Assembly: GCA_001931905.2 (NCBI GenBank) | Contig: MSJI02000552.1 | Span: forward strand, 1-64,000 | Source of the DNA: Cladosporium sp. IMV 00045 | Taxonomy: Eukaryota > Ascomycota > Dothideomycetes > Cladosporiales > Cladosporiaceae | Reading direction: 5' to 3' | DNA: 64,000 bases | Part shown: positions 23,158-33,609 of the stretch, in pieces | Position numbering within the stretch: the stretch's first letter is position 1 | How the letters are laid out: each line of letters opens with the position of its first letter | Notes under the pieces: model-generated | The model's input: only the letters and a program-made list of their open reading frames with translations | What the model was told of the DNA's origin: nothing | The model's database searches: none | Made by a program: the position numbers and the translations under genes

Positions 23158-25203
23158 TCACAAACACCGCACACTCTTAATCCAACCTCCCTTCTCCAGC
23201 TCTCCAATCCAATCCTCAACCTTCGCCCTCTTCAGGCCCTCCCTGCCTGCAATCTCCTCAAAAGCGTGCTCGCCGTCGAAATACTTCACGAGCGAAGAAA
23301 AACGATCACGCAGCTCGGCATCTTCCAGAGACGCCTCTATGCTTCGCATGACAGCCTTCTCTGCGGGTGATGGGTCGAGAGGGTTGACAATGATTCCTAC
23401 CCCATCTTCTCCGCTGTCTGCCTGGTCAGGCTCTTCTTTAGTGTTATTGTCAGGAGCGCTTGTCCCTGGTCGGCTTTGAAGGACCCCAGTCGCGAAAGCA
23501 GTCTGATCAGAAGCTACGCTGCTTCCATCATCGGAAGTGTTGCTTCGCACGCCTAGAAGTCGAGAGACTGGCATCGGTCGTAGGTCTGTTTGATTTGCGT
23601 CAAGATCCTCGTCTGCTACAGCCCCATCCATCATTTTGAGCCATCCGACAGTCCGCAAGGGCGCTACCAGCTCGTGTCGTACAAGCCATGCTAGGATTCC
23701 CATGTACGGGAGTCGGTGGTCTCTGCTCTGAATCAGAGCTCCGTATTTGATAGGACGTCCACCTAGCATAGCCAGCATTGTCTCCATGCTTGGTAACGCT
23801 GGGAAGCGTTTCCCGAATTGCTCGCCCAAGGCTCTCAGATTGCCCAAAGGTGCCTGGGGGTGTACAATGTAGATATTCCTCGGATGCAATGGCACTATTG
23901 GGCGTGCTTTCCGCCACTTGACCAAGTGCTGGGCGAGGAATAAAAGTGTCTTTTCGGGTATGCCGAGTTTGGTCGCTTGTTTCGCCAGTGGCTTAGTTGG
24001 CGTCGATTCGCGGATGAAGTAGGATAGCAGTGAAGCATCGCGATGGTCGTCAAGTGCGCGAATGAGTGTCTCGCGATCTTCCAGAAGCAACAGCGCAGAA
24101 AGTGGCGTGACTTCTAGATCACCCGGATTGTGTTTGGGAGGAATCTGAAGTGACATCTCCATGCCGTCTAGGCGAACTCCCGCGATATCATGAGCGGAGA
24201 TACGATTGTAGACTTCCTGCAAAGCCCAGGCGAGCTCGCTATGTGAGAGAAATTGCGTCCATAGAGTAGCGGGGTCGGTCTTCTCGGCGCGAGCTCTTTG
24301 CTTCAAAGCAAGGAGTTTGCGGCTCTCGATAGATACATAGTTGCTTCGCTTTTGGCAGTATTTGAGTGCTTTGCTAAGCTTTTTCGCAACATGTTCGTAC
24401 AGCTCCGCTGCTTGCACGGTGTCATCGCCGGTTTTCCCGGAGAGCGCGAAGACAACGTGGAACATGGTCATTTGCTCTGAAATCGCTCCAGATGTGGTTG
24501 AAGCACTATTCATGGACGTGCCCAAGCTGGCAATTCCATGCGAGTCAAAGCTGTCCGGTACATGACCGTAGTCTGCTGTCAAGTGAGGCGCTGAAGTTTC
24601 TGGTGCGGTGATCGTGATGCCAGCCATGCCGGAAGCCAGCTCTTTATCCGGACTATGTTGTTGGCTTTCTGCTTCTGAGGTCTCGATGCTGTCACTCTTT
24701 CGCAATGTCGGAGGTAGTGCTAGTTCAGTTGCATGTTTGTGCTGCACAACATCGGGTTCGTCTCGCGCCGCCCAGGTGCCATTTTCCTTTGCGTACACGG
24801 GAAGTCCGATGAAGGTCACACCATCTAGGCAGATCTCGAACTTCTTCTTCTCGCACCAGCGCCCTGGGCTGAGAAGTCTCTCCAGGCTCTCGACATTATA
24901 GCCCAGAACTTTCTCGAGTGGTTTGGCGATATCTTGGGTTCCAGTCGCTATGTGGCGAACCGTAGAGTCGCTTGCGCCGCGTCTGCGGTTGCCACCATCG
25001 CCTTCGGCACCATGTTCATCTTCATCAGTATCTGAATCTGAAGAGTCGTCAGGCGATCCGCTTTGATCAGCGTCACTCTGTGAAGTGATGTTCTGTGGTA
25101 CTGGCGGATGATGAAAGACTAGTTTTGGACCAGGCCGTGAGCGAGTTATGAGCAGGACAGCAATGAGACCACTTGCTCTTTGCGAGCTGGTGTTGGCATC
25201 CAT
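23158..25203 (-). CDS. NPR3: Npr3, GATOR1/SEACIT subunit
   Basis: Uninterrupted frame of 681 residues for nitrogen permease regulator 3. With Npr2 and Iml1 it forms the SEACIT/GATOR1 complex on the vacuole surface, which restrains TORC1 when amino acids are scarce. The N-terminal longin-like strand GLIAVLLITRSRPGPKLVFHH is followed by an acidic Asp/Ser/Glu linker (residues about 43-75). Then come KKFEICLDGVTFIGLPVY and the strand FHVVFALS. The central part includes DLEVTPLSALLLLEDRETL. The C-terminus ends in a winged-helix-like segment, HAFEEIAGREGLKRAKVEDW. A second low-complexity Asp/Ser linker lies near residue 590. The start is the first ATG and gives the expected N-terminus. A TORC1 theme is shared with the Whi2-like gene, but the two are 6 kb apart and unlinked in arrangement. 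Confidence 0.93.
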   Translation of the reverse strand: MDANTSSQRASGLIAVLLITRSRPGPKLVFHHPPVPQNITSQSDADQSGSPDDSSDSDTDEDEHGAEGDGGNRRRGASDSTVRHIATGTQDIAKPLEKVLGYNVESLERLLSPGRWCEKKKFEICLDGVTFIGLPVYAKENGTWAARDEPDVVQHKHATELALPPTLRKSDSIETSEAESQQHSPDKELASGMAGITITAPETSAPHLTADYGHVPDSFDSHGIASLGTSMNSASTTSGAISEQMTMFHVVFALSGKTGDDTVQAAELYEHVAKKLSKALKYCQKRSNYVSIESRKLLALKQRARAEKTDPATLWTQFLSHSELAWALQEVYNRISAHDIAGVRLDGMEMSLQIPPKHNPGDLEVTPLSALLLLEDRETLIRALDDHRDASLLSYFIRESTPTKPLAKQATKLGIPEKTLLFLAQHLVKWRKARPIVPLHPRNIYIVHPQAPLGNLRALGEQFGKRFPALPSMETMLAMLGGRPIKYGALIQSRDHRLPYMGILAWLVRHELVAPLRTVGWLKMMDGAVADEDLDANQTDLRPMPVSRLLGVRSNTSDDGSSVASDQTAFATGVLQSRPGTSAPDNNTKEEPDQADSGEDGVGIIVNPLDPSPAEKAVMRSIEASLEDAELRDRFSSLVKYFDGEHAFEEIAGREGLKRAKVEDWIGELEKGGWIKSVRCL

Positions 25204-25540
25204 TGGTCATGCTTGCAGAATAATTTATGCTGGTTTCGTGGCATACATAGTAGACACTCATAGCGAGTAAACAAAAGTAGACGAAACAGAAAGTTCAAGG
25301 TGAACGTTGCGCCAAGCAAAATCCAATGGCAGCTCGGATAGTAAGCAAGACTCAGCGATATAAATCACACCAAAGCTACGACTATTTGAACGTCACTTGT
25401 TCTGTGATCATTTCATACATGTTCTCTGTCCACTGTGGAAACGTACGACCATCTATATAACTCCATGCTTTTTGATGCCGCAATGCCTTTGACCGCATAA
25501 CCGTCTTGGAAATCAACGCCGTGCTTGAACTTGTCGTTGC
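25204..25540. other. intergenic region
   Basis: A 337-bp gap between the ODC stop codon and the NPR3 start on the same strand. It should hold the ODC 3' UTR and NPR3 promoter; no distinct element is seen. Confidence 0.4.
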
Positions 25541-26623
25541 TTAGATGTCTCCCCTCATTTGGCGGAAGAAGTCCATAACGCCGGTGAAAACGACGAGCAA
25601 GATACCACCACCGGGGCCCAATCTGAGCACCTTGGGAATGAAACCCTTGTACAGCGCGCCGGCACCCTCCTCCTTCAAGACTGTTCCGAGCGCAGGGAAG
25701 GCCCAGTTGTACTTGGGCGTCACGCCAGGCACTTTGGTGGTGTTTTGAATTCTGCTCTTGACGACGTCCATGGGAGTGTTGAGGATGGTACCGACAGTGC
25801 CACCGATGGCACCGGAGATCAGGTCGTTGCGGATCTGGACGGACTTGTCACCGGTGGGGTTTGCGGGGAGCATGGCGCGAACCTGGAAGATGCAGCCGAA
25901 GTAACCAGCGTTCCAGAGGATGTGGCGCCACATGGTGGACTCGAGACCCTGGTAGAGAGCGAGAGGGCCCTCAGCCTTGACGATCTTGCGAACGACGTCG
26001 AGAGGACCGTTGTATTGGGCGGCCTGGGCCTTGTCTATTAAATTGTTAGAGCTGCACGACAGGGTATAGATTATTACGCGAATGCTTACCTTGCAGCCTG
26101 ATCTTGACGAGCTCGAACGGCACAACGACGAAAGCCTCGGTGGCACCAGCAGAGGCACCGGTGAGAATAGAGAGGCCCTGGGTCATCTTGGAGACGCCGA
26201 AGAGGTTCCTGTAGACCTTGCCCCACTCGTCGTTGGCCGCGAACTTGGTCGCACGCTTAGGAGCCTCCATCATGATGGGAGCAGAGATACCGCGGTAGAG
26301 ACGCGAAGCACTGCGCGCGCAAAAGTCAATTGCAATGTCCAATGGCTGGTATACTGGGAATATCCGTACCCCTCATTCTTCACGATCTTCTTGATGCAGT
26401 CGAGCATGCCACTGTAGTGGTCCTGGCCGGGGACGGGTACCGCGCCCTGGATCTGACTGTCGGCTGCGTCAACAAGTAACCCTGTGTTTATAGGCGCATT
26501 GTGCGAATCTTACACTCTAGTCTTGACGACATCCAGAGGGTACATGACCAGGATCTCAGACACACCGGCGACGGCGCCAGCGGCGAACTGGTAGACGAAG
26601 GGAAGCGGCTTAGGGTCGGACAT
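25541..26623 (-). CDS. ODC1: mitochondrial 2-oxodicarboxylate carrier
   Basis: Inner-membrane exchanger of 2-oxoadipate and 2-oxoglutarate, linking mitochondrial 2-oxo acids to lysine and glutamate metabolism. Four exons, 26623-26514, 26456-26370, 26310-26090 and 26034-25541, encode 303 residues. All three mitochondrial carrier signatures are present: PLDVVKTR near residue 29, PFELVKIRLQ near 130 and PMDVVKSRIQ near 228. Each third has the expected pair of hydrophobic helices, the matrix loop with YRG, YQG or YKG, and length is normal for the family. The N-terminal FVYQFAAGAVAGVSEILVMYP and the helix-2 APKRATKFAAND sequence favour the 2-oxodicarboxylate subgroup over citrate carriers. Introns are 50-60 nt. 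The symbol follows the yeast pair ODC1/ODC2 without choosing between them. Confidence 0.92.
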
Positions 26624-26772
26624 GTTGGCGGTCGCGTATGGTACTCGAGAAGTGAGGTGTGAAGTGAAGTGAAGCGTCGCGGTCGCAGTGTCGGTAAATG
26701 AAGAGGCGCGCGCTATGGGCAGTGGAGATGTAGGGCAAGCGGTCAGGTGGTCGCAATGAACGAAGCGAGTCA

Positions 26773-26970
26773 CTACTCTTCAGGACTGCTCAACAACTTA
26801 TCGCGGATGAAGGTTGTCACGGCGGCCCCGATGTTTTTAGTGTTTTCGGCCCCGGGTAAAGAAGCTCCAGAGAGATTGCTTGAGCCGCCAAATGGCCCGC
26901 TATCGGCCATCACACAATCTGGGGAAGTTTTATCAGTCAGCCAGCCAGCCACCACTTTTTGTTCAGCCAT
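26773..26970 (-). CDS. possible 65-residue protein or upstream ORF of the carrier gene
   Basis: An ATG-started frame ends 150 bp before the ODC1 start on the same strand. It reads MAEQKVVAGWLTDKTSP at the front and contains a Gly/Ser-rich middle and a helix-prone end (IRDKLLSSPEE). It could be an upstream ORF in the carrier leader, a small independent gene, or chance. No family is recognised. Confidence 0.22.
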   Translation of the reverse strand: MAEQKVVAGWLTDKTSPDCVMADSGPFGGSSNLSGASLPGAENTKNIGAAVTTFIRDKLLSSPEE

Positions 26971-28174
26971 TGGTATTCCTCTTCTGGTAACTTATACCTG
27001 CCATTCAAAAGAAGTAGTTGACCACGACAAAACCAGATTGTGATTATTCTCCTTTGAATGCTATGTCTTCCAAAACAAGATCATACTCTTCCGAACAGAC
27101 GTTTTGATGTGAGCTGATCAAACAGCGCACAGCTCGCATCCGGCCGATAAACATGATGAAAGAGATAGAGTGCCATTTCGCCTACCTTTGAGGAGAAATT
27201 GATCATTCGTAATAATCATACTGCCAATGGACGAACGTGTAAGCGAACTCATACAGCCCAATCACAACATCAAGCAAACTTCGACAGAAAAGTTGCCTTC
27301 TGTACTGCGAACGCTGAGCTCACCTCCGGATAGCTACATCATCGAACATATCTGACCTGATTTCTCTGATGGACTAAGAATGCCTGTCAACAATCATTGT
27401 CCAACATGAGTCCAAAAAATCCGCGAAGTCGGATAATCTGGTTTAAGATAGCCGACCACGTCCAGACTCGACAAGATGTTGAGAGTCCGGTTACTTGTGA
27501 CATGATGTTATAGGTACTGTAGACCAGGGAGACCAGCCAAGCAGTCCGGATCTGACAACACACGGATGAGCAACCCATCACCACCGGCTCAAAACGGCCA
27601 AGCACATTATCACAGGTGAAAGGATTCATCTTTCCATCACACACACACTAACAACGCCACACGCAGAAATTGGCGAAATCCTTCAGGCTTCCCGCATATG
27701 CATGAACACTTCGCTCGCTTGCTCCCCGCTCGGGATACCATAATAAACGCACGGCAGATCTTATAGCTTGTATACGCCTCCTACCATGGTGCTGGATCGT
27801 GGCTTGGGATTGCGGAGACTGCTCCTTCGTATCCATGTATTTGGGTTGATAAGAGGAGCTTCTATAGACTTGGATGGTTTGAGGGATTAATGGGAGTGAC
27901 TCCCCGAATACAAGCTATTGGTTATCATGGGCCAAGCGTTCGCTGATCTTCGTTCGGGTTCGAGTGTTTCGATGCTATGCTACTGACGAAGGTTTAGATA
28001 CTTGTGATATTTTGGAAATGGATAAGTTGAAAGCTGAAATTGGTCATGGCCATTCGATCCAGACATTTGCTCCAAATTCTGGGTATCGTGGTATATTGAA
28101 ATACTGGCGAGTCTCTGCAAGGATGGTGTATTTATGTAAAGCAACAGGCTATGACATAGTGATGGCAACCAAAT
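26971..28174. other. intergenic region
   Basis: A 1.2-kb gap before the 3' end of the P450 gene. Only short frames without coding signs are seen. Confidence 0.45.
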
Positions 28175-29904
28175 CTAATCGATCTCAATACGGACAGAGA
28201 TAGAACCCTTCTTGGTCTGGACGACGATCAAGTCATGATCGTAGGAAATGTCTTCGATGGTGGTCTCGACCTTACGGGCGCGAGGGATGACACGCAGAGC
28301 CATGAGAGCGGCCATGATGTAGACTTCACAGTATGCCAGACTAGAGGACGTGAAGTCTCGTCAGTATCAATCGAAAGGAAGACGTGGAGGAACTCGGGTT
28401 ATTGAGCAACAAGCATGACTTACGGTTCACCAATGCAAGAGCGACTGCCCTTGCCAAACGCAATGAGCATTCTCTGCAGCTTGTAATTGGGCTGACCATC
28501 GACCAGCCACCTCTCCGGGATGAACTCATCAGGGTTTGGGAAGAGATCCTTGTTCCAGTGGTTGATCATCGAGGTCATGCCGATGGGAGTGCCTCTGGGG
28601 ATCACCCATTCGGTCTTGCCGTCAGTGCTTCTGTACACGAGTTCCTCTTCACGAGCGATTCTGGCGGATCTGTGAGAGACACCGGGCATCATGCGCAGCG
28701 ACTCGTGGATGATGGCCCAAAGGTAAGGTTTCTTCTCCAGCTCGACCCAGCTGAGCTTTGACGGGTCGAGGTCTCGCAGGTCTTGCATGAGGCGGGCATA
28801 GATGCGCGGTTGGTCGAGGAGCCAGTAGGTGATGATGGTTAGGGTAGCCTTGATTCAGTCAGCGATAATGCAACACAAGCGTGGAAAGAATGAAATCTTA
28901 CAGCAGTAGTCTCAGTTCCAGCGAGCAGGAAGTTGAAACCTTCACCAGACAGACGGTACAGCGTCTTCTCCTCTTCCGGCAACATCTTGGACTCCATGAC
29001 CTCCGTAAAGACTCTGCCGCCCTCAGGGTTCTTCCAAGCAGCCTTGATGTACTCCGGAATGACGACGTTCATCTGGTTCATCACCGCTTTGATATCTTCG
29101 CCCATGTAGTCAGCCATAAGAGGAAGGACCTGAGCCATCTTACGACCCAGAGCGTTGTGTCTCATCATGTAGGCACTGCGGAAGAACGACTTGACCCAGG
29201 TGGCAAAGTTCGGCTCCCAACCTTCTTGGGCAATGAAGCCCATGGGCTCACCAAAGGCGTATTGCGAGATAATGTCCGCGGTGAAGCAATTGAAGGCTTC
29301 CTTCACGTCGAAGGATCCCTTGCCTGCCGACCGCAGCATTTTGTCGACAGTCCTTTGTGCGAAGTCCTCCACTTCGCTCTCGAGCTTGAGCATTTGTTGA
29401 CGGGAGAAGAACTTGGACAAAGCGGCCTTGCGCATCCTGTGAACCTCATGGTGAACGGTAGAGAAGCCGGTGACAGAAACAGGGCCAGCACCGCCGGTGT
29501 TCAGTTGATGTTGCCATTTGTCGCGGATGCGTCCTGGGCCAGCGTAAATCTCGTCGGTGAACAGAGGGTCGGAGCAGTGCAGTTCGTCCGGGTTGATTCT
29601 CACCACGGGTCCTGCGAAAGATTCGTTATTCCCTGGCTATATCACAAGCCGGTGGGCTGTAGGGCTCCAGGATTCGAAACATACCATAACGCTCATGCAT
29701 GCGGGCAATCACCTTTCCGTATCTGCCAACAAGCCACCAGTCGTAATAAGCCTCGTACAGATAGCTGGCTGCAGCAATCTTGGGACCTGGGAACCGGGCC
29801 AATGGGTGGAATGGAGACACATTGTATAGTGCAATTGCAATACGATAGGCCAGCCAAAGCAGGCCCAGGTATAGAATCCCCATAGGGATTGACAGCTGCT
29901 CCAT
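28175..29904 (-). CDS. cytochrome P450 monooxygenase
   Basis: Heme-thiolate monooxygenase of 506 residues, anchored in the endoplasmic reticulum by one N-terminal helix (about residues 8-28, MGILYLGLLWLAYRIAIALY). Exons: 29904-29685, 29611-28902, 28848-28424 and 28340-28175. A proline-rich hinge FPGPK follows the anchor. The I-helix oxygen-binding motif is AGTETT near 304-309, the K-helix ExxR is E359-x-x-R362, PERW is at 421-424, and the heme loop FGKGSRSCIG runs 441-450 with Cys448 as the iron ligand. All catalytic hallmarks are intact. The PVSVTGFSTVHHEVH region resembles fungal P450s grouped near trichodiene-oxygenase-like families, but the substrate cannot be told. Neighbours are a Pth11-like receptor, hydrolase, dehydrogenase and regulator. 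Confidence 0.92.
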
Positions 29905-31176
29905 CCTGTGATGTTGGAGTAATAACAAACCGTTAGAGGATACAGGGCTGCTCAGAACGTGCGCGCGTGCGCATACAAGTAGGCAGCGCCAACGACCTCT
30001 TCACACGTCCGTGTCGGCGTCCGGCGAAAGCATCCGCTCGATAATCGCCCGTCCAATGGAACGGATGGCATAGCTAATGGATAGATTTATGCAGGAGACC
30101 CACGACGAAAACCGTGCCTCGCGTGGCCCAACACTAGACAAGCAAATAGTCCGTTTTGACATGGTATGCACGTGGGGCATAACGCCCCCTTCGACGCCCC
30201 CCATGTCAGAATTGAGGACCCCTATGTTAAGTGACAAGGTGCAGTCGTTATCCATGCACGCCATGAATTCACGTACCGAAGCTGCGTCCACTTTTCTTTC
30301 AACAGGCTGAGAAAGCCGTTGGCGATTGGCCACGGGTAAGTTGGCGGGCACTAGTAATCGTCTAACGGAGCCGGCGCCGTCGACATATGGAGACGGGGGA
30401 CTCGGGTAGACCCTGCTAGTGCTATCAATACCTGTCAAAGTATCAGACTAACGATAGAGGGTCTCGGGGTTTTGCTTGTCGAACAGGTCTGTACTGTTCA
30501 CCAAGTGCAACTTGGTAATTGCATGTGTTCTGTTATCGCGTCAACCGAGACCAGGATCACTATTCAGGTCAATACCTCCACAAACGATGTGCCGTACGAT
30601 GTACGAAAGAGGAGAACTTGAAGACCTTGCAAGTCTGGGCCATTTGGACCTCTGGGACCTCTGCATCAAGAACGTGTCAGTCATCGGAGTTCAGTTCCGA
30701 AGGTCTTGTCGTGAACAAGGTGACGGCTGAGGCTTGACAGATAGCCCGGCTGTTTCAAGACCGATCGCAGCCTCAATAAGTTATACTGCCGTGCAGAAGG
30801 GGCTCGTGAAATGCAAGCGAGCGAGGCGAGCAACTTGATGCCTGTCGCACCCTGCGTGCTTGCAGCACTAGAAACGTAAATTTAATTGTCGAATGCGCGT
30901 GCGTCGTACCCAAAGTCTTGTTCTGTCCCGACGCGAAGGATTGAACCGGCGAGTTTCCACTCGCGCGGCTTGGAAGGATGGCAACGCAACGTTAGGAGTC
31001 GTCTTTATAGTCGGCGCAGGGGTTTGTTCCCCGTGAACTAGTTTTGAAACAGAATCTTGCGATGGACGGAGTTCACAACTAAAAAAGTCGTGACCGTCAC
31101 CTCTCCACGTTGATCTGCCATCATTACTCTCCGCCCCAGTCTAATCGTCTGTCATACCTTCTGCTCAGCTCACAAG
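29905..31176. other. divergent intergenic region between P450 and receptor genes
   Basis: A 1.27-kb gap. A minus-strand frame at 30001-30438 is open but begins with TTG and has no recognisable family. Otherwise nothing gene-like is present. The gap must contain both divergent promoters. Confidence 0.45.
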
Positions 31177-32497
31177 ATGGCGGAGAGCGTGTTCATTCCC
31201 ATGACCGATGACGCCCGTGATGGGCTCATTGCAATCGCTGTCTTGTGGGCTCTGTTCGCGATGACCGTCTTTTTCCGCATTCTCGGTCGAGTTCGAGGCG
31301 CCGGGATAGGACTCGACGACGTTCTGTCGCTCGTCGCACTCGTGAGTCCCAAATTGTTGGTCTAAGTGAAGGATTTTGCTGATTGGCCTGCCAGATCCTG
31401 GCATGCACGACGATAGGAATGAGTGCCGGCGTTTTCGTAGCAGGCGTTGGCTGGGATCTTGATCCAGAGTCGGAATATTTTCCAAAGCGTAAGTCAATCG
31501 TGCAAACTCCTTCATTGGTGGCTGCTGACTGGACAAACAGTGATGGTGAACATGCCATACATCATGCAGGTGAGGGCTCCTCGTTTCTGTGCTCGACTAA
31601 ACTGTGCTGACTGGGTAGTCAGATGACATTCGCCTACACGTTGGTGTATCTCTGGACGCTGGCGAGCCTGAAATTGAGCCAGTTGTTTCTGTACAACCGA
31701 GTCTTCTCAGGCCAATTGAAATTCTGGATTAACGCAGGCATTGCCATAGTCGTTGCATGGGGCCTCATCTTCACCTTCATTTTCATCTTTCTTTGCAACC
31801 CAATTCAGCAGCAATGGTCTCTTGAGCGCATCGGGAAGTGCATGGACCAGATCACCGTCCTCAAGTCGCTCATCATGACAAACATCCTTACGGATGTCTA
31901 CATTTTCATCCTCCCAATCAGATGCGTCTGGAAGTTGCAGATGCGAAAGACGGAGAAGTTCGCTGTTCTGTCCTGTTTCGCCCTTGGTCTAGCGTAAGTA
32001 ACGATCTCCTGGAGCGTCCTTGGGAATATTCTGACAGACATAGATGCGTGATCATCGGAATCGTTCGCTTCTGGCAGATTTTCGTCATTGATCTTCTCGG
32101 CAACCTCACCGGCACATCTCTTACGACTTTCACGCTTTGCGCAATCGAGCTGATGCTTGCTGGTCTCTGTGTCTCGATCCCCATGTTCCGTCCCTTTTAC
32201 CTCAGATGGAGGGCCAAGCACAGGTCCACTCAGGGTAGCCACGGCAAGGCGACCTATGCATCATCTCGAAGCGGTATTCCTGGAGGCAGCCAGCGTGACC
32301 AAGGCCACATGGCATGGATCGAGCTCGTAAGTCGCTCCGATGTCTTTTCTCAATGTAAGGCCAATGTGACTGACTATAATCATAAGGACCACGATGGAAG
32401 CAACGATGACGACTCCGGATCGCAGCGAAAGTTGACCACTGGGAAGCCCGATGCCATCCACGTCACCCAGGACTGGTCGGTCACCACCAAGAACTGA
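31177..32497 (+). CDS. Pth11-like integral membrane protein (fungal rhodopsin-fold domain)
   Basis: Seven-helix plasma-membrane protein of the Pth11-like receptor family, lacking an N-terminal CFEM domain; 350 residues. Exons: 31177-31341, 31395-31488, 31541-31569 (29 nt), 31623-31993, 32044-32326 and 32387-32497. Typical family sites are the first helix ending in RILGRVRG, GIGLDDVL after it, the helix with LVYLWTLASLKLSQLFLYNRVF, the extracellular loop FLCNPIQQQWSLERIGKCMDQ with paired cysteines, TDVYIFILPI, and RFWQIFVIDL. The C-terminal tail of about 85 residues is Ser/Asp-rich and cytoplasmic. The last intron is a multiple of three without stops. Such proteins are thought to sense host surfaces or chemicals; the ligand is unknown. 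Head-to-head with the P450 gene. Confidence 0.88.
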
Positions 32498-33609
32498 TGA
32501 GAGACTTGGCCGACGCGCCTTGGTGGCAGGAATATGAAGTACACCGGACGTGAAACCGAAGAGGCGGCCTTGAGCGAAACAGAAGCACTGTTGAAATGAA
32601 AATGGGATATCAGCGACAGCAAAATATAGAATTGATTTCAAGATACTCAACCCTACTTTGAGGGAGTTTGTATACATATTGTTCGGCATATCACTATGTG
32701 CATGAGCATATAGTTGCTTCGGATGTCGCCTGGTTTCGTAGACATGAGCCAAAAATCGTACATTTGGTGACACGATGGTTTGGCTTTGTTTGGTGTGTAT
32801 GGGAGAAGCGGAGACGTCATCAAGACACGGTAACAGGCGCCACCACAAGACGACAGGTGCGCACGAGAGTCAAGGGTTAGGGTTAGGGGTTGGCTCAACA
32901 TCCTTCGAAGTCAAAAGCGCAACGCTACATCAGACAGTACTTCACCATTCCTTGGCCACCGGTCATTCATAAGGAGAAGCCTTTGTTATATTTCTTGCCC
33001 ATTGATTTTGGTACAGACGGCGCTATTGAGCAATACGATCATCTTGTCGCTATCTCCAGGGATGCCACTCCCACGAGATACACACCCACACCCCTCACTA
33101 CCCATCTGTACATCACGCTATCTAAATGAGGCACAGTAAGCTCGGTATCGCGAATGCTCATATGGTCACCCTGGGTACACCACGCCTACATGCTCTTCTT
33201 TTATTGAAGTTCTTAGCAGAACCTTAGACTCACCATGGGAATGGAATAACAGCCACCAATTGGACTAGGAACAATCTTCGGCCACTTTCCATCATTGGCT
33301 CAGCGCGGCAAGGAAAGCATTTGATGGTAATCTACTGGTAAAATTACGATGAATATGGCCCACAACAAACACGAAAGCCCAACTATAAAAATGAAGTGGT
33401 TTGGTTTGATCACTCCCATTACCTCTATAATCTCTAAATTGGGTAAAACTACAACAATCGAGCGTTCCCTGCACCACGCCACGTAAAGGATTAGCCTGCT
33501 CTTACTAACTGGCAGCCTTCTGGCTCGCCCATCAAATTTGCTTGAGTGGCTGTGCGAATAACCACTTATATCGAAGAATCCCACCAAATGTCTGCAGCTA
33601 GAAGACACT
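32498..33609. other. convergent intergenic region with a telomere-like repeat
   Basis: A 1.1-kb gap between the receptor and hydrolase 3' ends. Apart from the TTAGGG-like run listed separately, no feature is seen. Confidence 0.45.
32874..32891 (+). repeat. interstitial telomere-like repeat
   Basis: GGGTTAGGGTTAGGGGTT, about three TTAGGG units with the last one degenerate. TTAGGG is the telomere unit of filamentous ascomycetes. The run is short enough to be chance or a repair scar. Confidence 0.6.

Noticed and set aside
30001..30438. 146-codon minus frame in the P450/receptor gap
   Set aside because: It starts with TTG and has no family match or convincing splice partner; the first internal ATGs leave only a short product.
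30930..30995. tRNA-like string containing GGATTGAACC
   Set aside because: On the minus strand the supposed T-arm does not pair and no acceptor stem or anticodon arm can be drawn.
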